From: an uncultured Granulosicoccaceae bacterium
GTDB taxonomy: Bacteria; Pseudomonadota; Gammaproteobacteria; Granulosicoccales; Granulosicoccaceae
Assembly: GCA_937981955.1 (NCBI GenBank)
Contig: CALJNA010000069.1
Coordinates: 1-47,537, forward strand
Direction of reading: 5' to 3'
Length of the DNA: 47,537 nucleotides
Part shown: positions 8,277 through 18,516 of the stretch, in pieces
Layout: each line of letters starts with the position of its first letter
Position numbering within the stretch: the stretch's first letter is position 1
Program-made: the position numbers and the translations under genes
The notes under the pieces: generated by a model
Seen by the model: the letters and a program-made list of their open reading frames with translations, nothing else
The model's database searches: none
What the model was told of the DNA's origin: nothing

Positions 8277-9266
8277 TCAGCCTTGAGTCATAAGTCTGAT
8301 ATCGGCAAAAAGTCCCTCGAGCACAGTCTGAGATTTAAAGCTGGCACTGTCTGATCGGTACAACTGCTGTATTCGATCGTAAAGTGAGAACCACTGCTCA
8401 GAATCAAGCCCGGTATGAACCTCCGATATAAGCTCAGAGGTGGCATGATCCGCGCCAACAGACAGATTCTGACCCATTTTTGTAGCCAGTAAAGTCCAGT
8501 GTGAGAATTGCCCAAGGCTGCGTCTGACTGGCAAATCCGACAGAGAATCAACAATCTTTCCAACACTTGCCCGCATAAGAAAAAGATCTTTCCAGGCTTT
8601 TTGCAAACGCTGTTCTGACTCTTGCCAAACGTCTGTGCTTTGCTCAAGTAAAGCATATGGGCCCACTCTGGAATAAGCCAATTGGTCCTCCGCCCCGGCG
8701 ACCCCTTGCTCGGCAAGCCAGTTTATGGCCGCGCTCTTATCAGCCACATTTAATACTGTGCTTTGACAGCGGCTTCGAACTGTCGCAGGTAAATCGCCAG
8801 GTCGGTCAGCAGATAATATAAGCAGCGCTCGCTCACCCGGTTCTTCGAGTGTTTTAAGTAGGCTATTGGCAGCGTTCCGGTTCATTGCATCCGCCTGATC
8901 AATCAGCGCTGCCCGATAACGACCCGGTGGTGCAGACAACTGCAACCAGTTAACAAGCTCGCGAATTGAATCCACTTTGATATTCATGCTCGCACCTTCC
9001 GGCATCAGCGTGGAGAATTCCGGGTGAGCACCGGCAGTTAATTGAGCACAAGAATCGCATGAACCACAAGCCCCTGTTGCCGGACTGCAGTTAAGACACA
9101 ACAATGATTCAGCTACAAAACGTACAAAGCGCCTTTTACCCAGGCCTTGTGCGCCGGTAAACAACAAAGCATGAGGTAACTTGCCCTGCTCGTGCCGCTG
9201 GAAAATCGCTTGCCAGTGTTCCAACAACCATGGCGGACAAGCTGTTAAAGGCGCCGGTTCAGCCAC
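8277..9266 (-). CDS. holB: DNA polymerase III subunit delta'
   Basis: Clamp-loader subunit of the replicative polymerase, 329 residues (E. coli 334). The N-terminal AAA+ module shows a degenerate P-loop, GAQGLGKR (38-45) with Arg in place of Ser/Thr, as expected for a subunit that does not hydrolyse ATP. Zinc-module cysteines follow at 57/60, 67, 70 and 73. The sensor motif SLLKTLEEPGE is present. The start is GTG at 9266 and overlaps the end of tmk by eight bases, so translation is coupled. Confidence 0.95.
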   Translation of the reverse strand: MAEPAPLTACPPWLLEHWQAIFQRHEQGKLPHALLFTGAQGLGKRRFVRFVAESLLCLNCSPATGACGSCDSCAQLTAGAHPEFSTLMPEGASMNIKVDSIRELVNWLQLSAPPGRYRAALIDQADAMNRNAANSLLKTLEEPGERALLILSADRPGDLPATVRSRCQSTVLNVADKSAAINWLAEQGVAGAEDQLAYSRVGPYALLEQSTDVWQESEQRLQKAWKDLFLMRASVGKIVDSLSDLPVRRSLGQFSHWTLLATKMGQNLSVGADHATSELISEVHTGLDSEQWFSLYDRIQQLYRSDSASFKSQTVLEGLFADIRLMTQG

Positions 9267-9894
9267 GATGGTTAACCAGGAACGCGTTCAAGGCAGTGGA
9301 TACCTGATCTTGCACAGCGTTCAGTGCAAGCCCTGCATCAATCACCTTTACACGTTCAGGTTGTGACCCGGCGCGTTCAAGATAGGCTTTTCGCGCACGT
9401 TCAAAAAACGCCAGCTCTTCCTTTTCTATGCGATCGGGTTTGCCTCGTGCAGCCATACGCTTCAAGCCATCGGCAATGGGCATATCCAATAGAAAGGTGA
9501 TATCCGGCTGAAGGTGGATGTTCATGAGTTCGTGCAACTGCGCCACCGTGTCTGCACCGAGTTTGCGTCCGCCTCCCTGATACGCAAAACTGGCATCGGC
9601 AAATCGATCACACAGCACCCATTGGCCACGGCTTAGCGCAGGTTCAATAATCTCTACAACATGTTGTTTGCGCGATGCCGTCATCATCATCAGTTCGGCT
9701 TCTGCCGAAACTGGCGCACTGGCATGCAAAAGCAGGTGTCTGAGCTGCTCCCCAAGATCGGTGCCGCCGGGCTCGCGCGTGACCAGAACCGAAATGCCTT
9801 CTTGCTTCAACAAGGCTTCTACATGTTCACGGTTGGTGGTCTTTCCAACGCCTTCCAGACCTTCGAGTGTGATAAAGCAGCCACGATCAGTCAT
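9259..9894 (-). CDS. tmk: Thymidylate kinase
   Basis: Phosphorylates dTMP to dTDP in the dTTP pathway. The 211-residue protein has the P-loop GLEGVGKT (12-19), the DR(F/Y) motif in LCDRFADASFAYQGGGR, and the lid region around RMAARGKPDRIE. The Arg in the lid rather than the P-loop indicates an E. coli-type (class II) lid. It sits between mltG (five bases upstream) and holB (overlapping), the standard gammaproteobacterial order. Confidence 0.95.
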   Translation of the reverse strand: MTDRGCFITLEGLEGVGKTTNREHVEALLKQEGISVLVTREPGGTDLGEQLRHLLLHASAPVSAEAELMMMTASRKQHVVEIIEPALSRGQWVLCDRFADASFAYQGGGRKLGADTVAQLHELMNIHLQPDITFLLDMPIADGLKRMAARGKPDRIEKEELAFFERARKAYLERAGSQPERVKVIDAGLALNAVQDQVSTALNAFLVNHRG

Positions 9895-9899
9895 CGTTG

Positions 9900-10895
9900 T
9901 TACCTTTTCAATTGATACTTGCGTACCGCGGCATTGTGTTGTTCAACGGTGTCAGAAAATTTATGCGTACCATCGCCTTTGGAAACAAAATACAGCGCGG
10001 TGGTCGCTTCGGGATGCATAACAGCATGAATAGCCTCACGGCCCACCATCGATATCGGCGTTGGCGGCAGACCTGCTCTCGTGTATGTGTTGTATGGGGT
10101 GTCGGTTCTTAAATCTGATCGGCGAATATTGCCGTCGTACTTCTCACCCATTCCATAGATAACGGTTGGGTCGGTTTGCAATCGCATTTTTATTCTCAAG
10201 CGCGACATAAACACACCGGCGATTAAAGGCCGCTCTGCAGCAACCGCTGTTTCTTTTTCCACAATAGACGCAAGTACCAATGCTTCATACGGTGAGTTCA
10301 AAGGCAAGTCTGGTGCACGATTTTCCCACTCTTCGGTGAGTACTTTTTGCAATAAGGTGTTGGCTCTTTTCAGAAATTCGATATCGGTCGTCTGTTTTGG
10401 GAACCTATAAGTATCACTGAAAAACAAACCTTCCGGATGTTGCCCTTCCAGACCGAGTTCGCTCATGATGTCTGCGTTCGATTTGTCGGAAATGGTTTGC
10501 ACCAGATGGGGGTGCCCAGCGAGCCTTTCACGAATTTGTTTAAACGTGGAGCCTTCGATAATGTTGCCCGTGTATTGAACAGTTTGACCTTTAACAAACA
10601 GATCAATCAGCTCGGGGGTTGTCGGGTTACCTTCAATCTGGAATTCACCGCTTTTTATACCAACGCCTTTTTTGCTCAGCCTGGCATAGAGATAAAACCA
10701 GTGCGGTTTGTCGATAACGCCGGTTTTTTCAAGTTCGGACGCTACCCGTTTGGCAGACCAGCCTTTTTCGATAGTGAACGTGCGCTGATCATCGCTAAAG
10801 CTCAGTGGTTTATTCACCGCACCAGAGTAGTCTGCATAGACTAGTCCCGCTGCAACCAATCCAACCACAACGAGAAAGACCAGAAATCGCCACAT
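9900..10895 (-). CDS. mltG: Endolytic murein transglycosylase
   Basis: An inner-membrane enzyme that cuts nascent peptidoglycan strands and terminates their growth. The 331 residues comprise one N-terminal membrane helix (2-22), a LysM-like part and the YceG catalytic domain. The catalytic glutamate lies in ASIVEKETAVAAERP, followed by the conserved RLRIKMRLQTDPTVIYG. It is 42 bases after fabF. pabC, which commonly lies between fabF and mltG, is absent here. Confidence 0.95.
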   Translation of the reverse strand: MWRFLVFLVVVGLVAAGLVYADYSGAVNKPLSFSDDQRTFTIEKGWSAKRVASELEKTGVIDKPHWFYLYARLSKKGVGIKSGEFQIEGNPTTPELIDLFVKGQTVQYTGNIIEGSTFKQIRERLAGHPHLVQTISDKSNADIMSELGLEGQHPEGLFFSDTYRFPKQTTDIEFLKRANTLLQKVLTEEWENRAPDLPLNSPYEALVLASIVEKETAVAAERPLIAGVFMSRLRIKMRLQTDPTVIYGMGEKYDGNIRRSDLRTDTPYNTYTRAGLPPTPISMVGREAIHAVMHPEATTALYFVSKGDGTHKFSDTVEQHNAAVRKYQLKR

Positions 10896-10937
10896 GATGT
10901 TTGCTATTGAGTTGTTTTTTTAGTGTGCACCGAACAA

Positions 10938-12182
10938 TTAACGAACCTGACCATAGACTAAAGTGCCATTGGTGCCGCCAAAGCCAAACGAATTTGACAT
11001 GGCAACGATAAGTTCAGCCGAGCGACTGGTATTGGGCACGTAATCCAGATCGCATCCTTCACCTGGATTATCAAGATTGATTGTTGGTGGCACGATCTGG
11101 TCGTGAAGTGCCAATACACAGAACACCGCTTCAATACCGCCCGCGGCGCCGAGCAAGTGACCGGTCATGCTTTTTGTGGAACTGATCAGCAGCGATTCAG
11201 CGTGCGCGCCAAATACCGATTTAATGGCCTGAGTTTCTGCCAGATCTCCTGCAAGCGTTGATGTGCCATGTGCATTCACGTAGCTTACATCCGAGGTATC
11301 GAGTTTGGCATTTTTAAGTGCAGCCTTCATGCACCTGGCTGCACCTTCACCATTTTCCGAAGGCAGCGTCATGTGGTGAGCGTCACCACTCATTCCGTAA
11401 CCGAGGAGCTCACAATAAATTTTTGCCCCGCGTGCTTTGGCATGTTCCAGCTCTTCGAGCACCATGACACCAGCGCCATCACCGAGCACAAAACCATCAC
11501 GGTCGGTATCCCACGGTCGACTTGCAGCGGCAGGATCATCGTTTCGGGTGGATAACGCACGTGCAGCGCCAAAGCCTGCGAGTCCTAACGGACACGTGGC
11601 CATCTCAGCACCACCGGCTATCATGATGTCCGCGTCACCGTATTCGATCATGCGGGATGCGTCGCCAATGTTGTGTGTACCGGTAGTACAGGCAGTGACG
11701 GTGCAAACATTGGGGCCCTTGTAACCATACATGATTGACAGGTTGCCACTGATCATATTGATGATGGTGGATGGCACAAAGAACGGAGATACTTTTCTTG
11801 CACCACCGTTCAACAGCGCCTGGTGCTGCACCTCTATATTCGGTAAGCCACCAATACCTGAACCGATCGATACACCAACTCGCTCAAGGTCGATACCGTC
11901 AGCGTCTTTCAAACCGGCATCTTCAATGGCCTGCGCTCCCGCAGCAACACCGAAATGCACGAAGGTATCCATTTTACGTGCTTCTTTTTTCGAGAAATAA
12001 TCTTCGTAGTTAAAATCACGAACCGATGCACTGAAGCGCGTATTGAAAGCGCTGGCATCAAAATCTTCAATGGGTCGAACGCCAGAGACACCGGCTTTAA
12101 TATTCTTCCACGATTCGTCCACCGTATTGCCCACCGGTGTAACCAAACCCAGTCCTGTAACAACTACACGGCGATGAGACAC
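10938..12182 (-). CDS. fabF: 3-oxoacyl-ACP synthase II
   Basis: Elongating condensing enzyme of type II fatty-acid synthesis, 414 residues. The catalytic triad is visible: Cys165 in [10 protein letters not shown], a His in [12 protein letters not shown] and a His in [13 protein letters not shown]. The start is GTG at 12182, with GGAG six bases before it. A strong hairpin/T-run separates it from acpP, so fabF probably receives only readthrough from the acpP promoter or has a promoter of its own. Confidence 0.96.
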   Translation of the reverse strand: MSHRRVVVTGLGLVTPVGNTVDESWKNIKAGVSGVRPIEDFDASAFNTRFSASVRDFNYEDYFSKKEARKMDTFVHFGVAAGAQAIEDAGLKDADGIDLERVGVSIGSGIGGLPNIEVQHQALLNGGARKVSPFFVPSTIINMISGNLSIMYGYKGPNVCTVTACTTGTHNIGDASRMIEYGDADIMIAGGAEMATCPLGLAGFGAARALSTRNDDPAAASRPWDTDRDGFVLGDGAGVMVLEELEHAKARGAKIYCELLGYGMSGDAHHMTLPSENGEGAARCMKAALKNAKLDTSDVSYVNAHGTSTLAGDLAETQAIKSVFGAHAESLLISSTKSMTGHLLGAAGGIEAVFCVLALHDQIVPPTINLDNPGEGCDLDYVPNTSRSAELIVAMSNSFGFGGTNGTLVYGQVR

Positions 12183-12210
12183 GAAAGCTCCAGGTTAGAA
12201 TAAAGGTAAA

Positions 12211-12258
12211 ACTAAAAAAGCAAAGCCGCGCTATTCCGATTCGGAGGCAGCGCGGCTT
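12211..12258 (-). terminator. Terminator or attenuator between acpP and fabF
   Basis: On the minus strand AAGCCGCGCT (12249-12258 side) pairs with AGCGCGGCTT (12223-12232 side) over 10 bp, with a small TCCGA/TCGGA hairpin inside, and is followed by TGCTTTTTTAG. It would let acpP be made in excess over fabF. Confidence 0.75.
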
Positions 12259-12364
12259 ATCCTTGTGATACGGCTGAAGGGCTGATGATTGTCTATTTAA
12301 TCACTCGTTCATTTCAGCGCTTGTTGACTGTGACAGTGCTTACACAGTCAAGCTGTTCAGATAG

Positions 12365-12601
12365 CTAGCCAATGTGCGCGTTAACGTAATCAACCGCCTG
12401 CTGAACAGTGGTGATTTTCTCTGCTTCGTCATCGGGGATTTCACACTCGAATTCTTCTTCAAGAGCCATAACCAGCTCGACCGTATCTAGCGAATCGGCG
12501 CCGAGGTCTTCAACAAATGAAGCCTTGTTAGTGACTTCCTCTTCTTTTACACCCAACTGCTCAACGACAATCTTTTTGACGCGCTCGTCGATACTGCTCA
12601 T
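12365..12601 (-). CDS. acpP: Acyl carrier protein
   Basis: Carries growing acyl chains on a phosphopantetheine arm attached to Ser37 in the motif [10 protein letters not shown]. The 78-residue acidic protein is the normal length. GGAGG lies about ten bases before the ATG. The 276 bases upstream contain a good promoter, and a terminator follows, so acpP is likely expressed mainly as its own abundant transcript. Confidence 0.97.
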   Translation of the reverse strand: MSSIDERVKKIVVEQLGVKEEEVTNKASFVEDLGADSLDTVELVMALEEEFECEIPDDEAEKITTVQQAVDYVNAHIG

Positions 12602-12814
12602 TTTGGAATTAACCTCCGAAAAATGGCGGCGACAACCGCCGCATAAAATTGCTATTTGCCAGCCGTTAGGACTGGCTTGTGCCGTAGCCGGTATTGACCG
12701 TTTTACTGGCCCTTACCGTTAACACGGCCATTGTAGTGAACTCATAGAGCCTCCACCAGCACATACCGGTACCAGCCAGCCCACCAAGATGCAGATTTTA
12801 CCCTGCATTGACCT

Positions 12815-12842
12815 AAATTATGGCGAATATTCGAATTTTCAA
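12815..12842 (-). promoter_or_regulatory. Putative acpP promoter
   Basis: Read on the minus strand, TTGAAA (12837-12842) and TAATTT (12815-12820) are separated by 16 bases. It lies in the AT-rich 276-base gap between fabG and acpP. The rest of 12602-12877 shows no gene. Confidence 0.5.
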
Positions 12843-12877
12843 TACAGATTATTTGTCTAAAACGCTTGACAGGAACG

Positions 12878-13615
12878 TTACTGCATGTACATACCACCAT
12901 TGACACTGAGTGTGTGACCGGTGATGTAGCCTGCTTTGTCGGACGCAAGGAACAAACACGCCTCGGCAATGTCATCCGGTGAGCCTAATCTGCCCAGGGC
13001 AATGTCGCTGGTGATACTTGCCTTCTGATCGTCAGAGAGTGCATTGGTCATGTCGGACTCGATAAATCCCGGCGCTATTGTGTTGACGGTAATACCGCGG
13101 CCACCGAGTTCGCGAGCAAGAGACTTGCTGAATCCGATCATGCCGGCTTTTGCAGCAGCATAATTAGACTGGCCGGCATTGCCGGTTTGCCCGACAACAG
13201 ACGCTATATTGATAATCCGCCCACCTCGCGCTTTCACCATGGGCTTAACAGCCAGTTTACTCAAGCGGAAAACGCTGCTCAGATTAGTATCGATGATGGC
13301 ATCCCAGTCATCTTCTTTCATTCGCATAATCAGGTTATCGCGAGTGATGCCAGCATTATTAACCAGTATGGTAACCGGACCAAACTGTTCGCCAATGGCG
13401 GCCATCAGGGTGTCGGCGCCACCCTGTTCGGTTGCGTTGAAACACATACCTGTGCCTTTAACGCCTGCATCGCTGAATCGACTGGCTATGGCTTTTGCAC
13501 CTTCATCGGTTGTTGCAGTGCCAATAACCGTGGCACCGGCTTCTGCCAACTTGTCGCTAATGGCTTTACCAATACCACGGCTGGCACCGGTAACAAGTGC
13601 AATCTGTTCATTCAT
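12878..13615 (-). CDS. fabG: 3-oxoacyl-ACP reductase
   Basis: NADPH-dependent reductase of the fatty-acid cycle, short-chain dehydrogenase family. From the ATG at 13615 it is 245 residues (E. coli 244), with TGASRGIG (9-16), NNAG (86-89), Ser139, Tyr152 and Lys156 in place. The frame is open upstream and another ATG is adjacent at 13618. I chose 13615 because GAAG then lies at a workable distance and the N-terminus matches the family. It starts seven bases after the fabD stop. Confidence 0.95.
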   Translation of the reverse strand: MNEQIALVTGASRGIGKAISDKLAEAGATVIGTATTDEGAKAIASRFSDAGVKGTGMCFNATEQGGADTLMAAIGEQFGPVTILVNNAGITRDNLIMRMKEDDWDAIIDTNLSSVFRLSKLAVKPMVKARGGRIINIASVVGQTGNAGQSNYAAAKAGMIGFSKSLARELGGRGITVNTIAPGFIESDMTNALSDDQKASITSDIALGRLGSPDDIAEACLFLASDKAGYITGHTLSVNGGMYMQ

Positions 13616-13622
13616 CATTGCT

Positions 13623-14567
13623 TCACGCGCTCTCGAGTGTAGATTGGATTGCGCTATCGAGCGCATCAGGGGACTCAGTGGGCAGATGTGGCAAACTACG
13701 ATCTATGCGTTTGCCCAAACCGGACAGTACTTTGCCTGGTCCACATTCGATAATATTTGAAACGGAAAACTGATCGCGCAGAACGCCTACGGTTTTTGTC
13801 CATTGCACAGGACTGAAAACATGAGATCGTAAAGAGGCTTTTAAAGCGTCAATGTCAGAAGGTACTGCTGCTTGCGCATTCTGTACAACCGGTACTGCCG
13901 GTTCGTGCCATACCAGTGAATCTATAGTTTCTGCCAACTGCGCGCCTGCATCTTTCATTAGTGAGCTGTGATTCGGCACACTGACCGCAAGCATGATGGC
14001 TTTGCGTGCACCACGCTCTTTGGCAAGCGCAACGGCTTTTTCCAATGCATCAACGTGACCGGATATGGCCACCTGTCCCGGTGCATTGAAATTCACTGCC
14101 TCGACAATTCTTGCACCCGTGGTGTCGCTACACACAGCGATAACGTCTTCATCGTCCATACCGATAAGCGCAGCCATTCCACCCTCACCGTCCGGTACTG
14201 CCGCCGACATCAATTGCGCACGTTGTTGAACCAGTTTTAATCCATCAACAAATTCGAGCGCGCCCGCTGCAACCAGCGCCGTGAATTCCCCCAGGCTATG
14301 ACCTGCAATTGCTTCAGGCTTTGACAACCCGGCTTGTCGCAACGCACGCCATACCGCAACACCACCAATAAACATCAGCGGTTGGGTTACCCGCGTATCG
14401 GCAAGCGTCGCATCCGGACCGTTTTGCGCCAGCTGCCAGTAATCGGTACCGAGCACTTCTGTCGCTTCACTAAAAGTTTGTTGAATAATAGGGTGTGCCG
14501 CTGCAAGCTCTGCAAGCATGCCGACACTTTGTGAACCCTGGCCTGGAAATACTACTGCAAAACTCAT
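13623..14567 (-). CDS. fabD: Malonyl-CoA:ACP transacylase
   Basis: Loads malonyl groups onto ACP. 314 residues with the PGQGSQ opening, nucleophile Ser91 in GHSLGE and His200 in VPNHSSLM. Its ATG overlaps the dapB stop by the four bases ATGA, so it is translationally coupled to a lysine-pathway gene. The usual upstream neighbour fabH, and plsX before it, are absent from this window. Confidence 0.96.
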   Translation of the reverse strand: MSFAVVFPGQGSQSVGMLAELAAAHPIIQQTFSEATEVLGTDYWQLAQNGPDATLADTRVTQPLMFIGGVAVWRALRQAGLSKPEAIAGHSLGEFTALVAAGALEFVDGLKLVQQRAQLMSAAVPDGEGGMAALIGMDDEDVIAVCSDTTGARIVEAVNFNAPGQVAISGHVDALEKAVALAKERGARKAIMLAVSVPNHSSLMKDAGAQLAETIDSLVWHEPAVPVVQNAQAAVPSDIDALKASLRSHVFSPVQWTKTVGVLRDQFSVSNIIECGPGKVLSGLGKRIDRSLPHLPTESPDALDSAIQSTLESA

Positions 14568-15409
14568 TTAGCACTCTCCAAATTTGCTATGCCCAGCACA
14601 TGTGTCATGTCGTACAAACCATCCGCCTGCGTGCTAAGCCAATGTGCAGCGCGAACAGCGCCTCGTGCAAACGTCATACGATCTGTTGCCTTGTGTGTGA
14701 TTTCAAGTCGTTCACCGTTGCCTGCATATAGAACCGTGTGTTCACCAATAATGTCACCTGCCCGAACGGTCGCGAACCCTATCGACTTTGGGTCTCTTGC
14801 ACCAGTAATGCCTTCACGAGCGTATACCGCACACTGATCAAGATCACGATTCAGTGCATCTGCAACCGCGTGTCCCATGGCCAGTGCCGTGCCCGAAGGT
14901 GCATCGACTTTATGATGATGATGGGCTTCACTGATTTCTACATCGTAGTCATCGCCGAGCGCCATTGCAGCTTGCCGAAGTAGTGACAAAGCGACCGTTA
15001 CACCAATGCTGTAGTTGGCCGCAAACACAACCGGCATTTGTTCGGCCGCGTTGTAAAGCGAATCAAGTTCGGCCGGATTGAATCCGGTGGTACCGATAAC
15101 CACTCGCTTGCCTGAGCCTTTTAAGGTATCCAACAAGGCAAGCGTAACTTTGGGTGCACTAAAATCAATGATGGTGTCAAAGTCTGAAGCCGCAGATGAG
15201 AGTATGTCCTGCAAACTATCGCTGACCACAACACCCGTGGCTTCCCCACCGGACAACACACTGGTGTCTACACCGATGCTTGGCTGACCCGGTGCATCAA
15301 CGGCCGCCGATACTATCGTATCGGGACGTTCGGCTACGGCTGCAAGAAGTTGTCGCCCCATGCGACCAGCAGCTCCGTTAATGGCGATCTTGACAGGCGA
15401 ATCAGACAC
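14564..15409 (-). CDS. dapB: 4-hydroxy-tetrahydrodipicolinate reductase
   Basis: Makes tetrahydrodipicolinate for lysine and meso-diaminopimelate, a peptidoglycan building block. 281 residues with the NAD(P)-binding GAAGRMG (12-18) and the catalytic EAHHHHKVDAPSGTA at 161-175. In the more usual form of that motif the third His is Arg (HHRHK). The catalytic His and Lys167 are kept. The start is GTG at 15409. It lies between ligA and fabD and overlaps fabD, an unusual setting, since dapB more often sits near dnaJ or carA. Confidence 0.95.
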   Translation of the reverse strand: MSDSPVKIAINGAAGRMGRQLLAAVAERPDTIVSAAVDAPGQPSIGVDTSVLSGGEATGVVVSDSLQDILSSAASDFDTIIDFSAPKVTLALLDTLKGSGKRVVIGTTGFNPAELDSLYNAAEQMPVVFAANYSIGVTVALSLLRQAAMALGDDYDVEISEAHHHHKVDAPSGTALAMGHAVADALNRDLDQCAVYAREGITGARDPKSIGFATVRAGDIIGEHTVLYAGNGERLEITHKATDRMTFARGAVRAAHWLSTQADGLYDMTHVLGIANLESAK

Positions 15410-15535
15410 GGATATTTCTCGGATAGTGGTTTGATCGTTTTACGCTTAAATGAGTACTGGACGCACACAAAGCGCAGGTTTCAGGCGTTTCGAGTTGCAA
15501 ATGTGAGCATATCACAGGGGGCAAATCAGGCTCAA

Positions 15536-17563
<2,028 letters not shown>

Positions 17564-17603
17564 CTATACATCAAACACCGCCAGGTAGCATGGCGGTCAG
17601 AGA

Positions 17604-18464
17604 TCAGGATGGCACGCTGTTGAAGTACTTTTGCCGATGCATGTACTCGCTAATACCTTCACGCATATGTTGCACCGTTTGCTTGCTTAGCGTACTACGA
17701 TCAGCATCGAGCACGGTGGCGCCGAGTGTTTCGGCAATCTCATGCGCCTCACTAAGAAGAACTTCAAAGGCAACATCGGCCGGTACAGGTCCAGGTAGTT
17801 GCAAGATCAGGGAAATACCGGGCGTCTGGAAACTATCAACATCGTTAACATCAAACGTACCTGGCACGACAAGTTTTGCAATGGAAAATACGGTTTTGCC
17901 TTCATGCATGGAATGAAAAATATTCATATCGCCGTAGTGGTAACCACGTTGCTCGAATTGTTCGAGCAAAAGCGCACCGTTCATTAACTGACCTTCAGGC
18001 GCTACCACGTGCAGGGTGACTATTTTGCTGGCGTAGCCTTCCTCATTGCGTTTTCGTTCTGAATCGTCATCGGCAGATTGACGTTTGCGGCGAGGCGAAA
18101 GCTTGCTGCCAAATGCTTCAATTTTGGACGATATACCGCCAAAGCCACCGGCAGCTGCTCCAGAATTAGCGTTAGATCGGCGGGTTTTGTTCGAATTTTG
18201 ACCAGCCGGACGTTCCAGATCGTCGAGCTCCTCGAGCTCATCAAGCTCATCTATGACAGCGAAATCACCGCGCGGATCAGCGAAAGTATCGTCATTGAGC
18301 AGCGGATCAACGGGTGCGCTTCTGGTGGTTCCAGGAGAACGATTGGCTGAACGATCCAGTTCACCCTGTCGTCGCGCACTACTTTTGGGTTGCCGGCCAG
18401 ACAAGTACAACAAGACCAAAATGGCGACACCTGCGAATATCAGAATCCAACGGAGATTTTCCAT
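17604..18464 (-). CDS. zipA: Cell division protein ZipA
   Basis: Anchors FtsZ to the inner membrane. The 286 residues show the typical layout: N-terminal membrane helix (5-22), a basic then acidic disordered linker (about 25-140, with an ELDELEELDDLE run), and the C-terminal FtsZ-binding domain (about 145-286). AAGGTGA precedes the ATG by seven bases. It sits between smc and ligA, and cysZ lies on the other side of smc, as expected from gammaproteobacterial synteny. Confidence 0.93.
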   Translation of the reverse strand: MENLRWILIFAGVAILVLLYLSGRQPKSSARRQGELDRSANRSPGTTRSAPVDPLLNDDTFADPRGDFAVIDELDELEELDDLERPAGQNSNKTRRSNANSGAAAGGFGGISSKIEAFGSKLSPRRKRQSADDDSERKRNEEGYASKIVTLHVVAPEGQLMNGALLLEQFEQRGYHYGDMNIFHSMHEGKTVFSIAKLVVPGTFDVNDVDSFQTPGISLILQLPGPVPADVAFEVLLSEAHEIAETLGATVLDADRSTLSKQTVQHMREGISEYMHRQKYFNSVPS

Positions 18465-18516
18465 TTATTGTTCACCTTGTTTGATCGTTGTAAGGGTTTA
18501 GTGCGTTTAGCCCGAA

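Noticed and set aside
8288..8716. 142-codon minus-strand frame inside holB
   Set aside because: It lies in another frame of a clear holB gene and has no recognisable domain.
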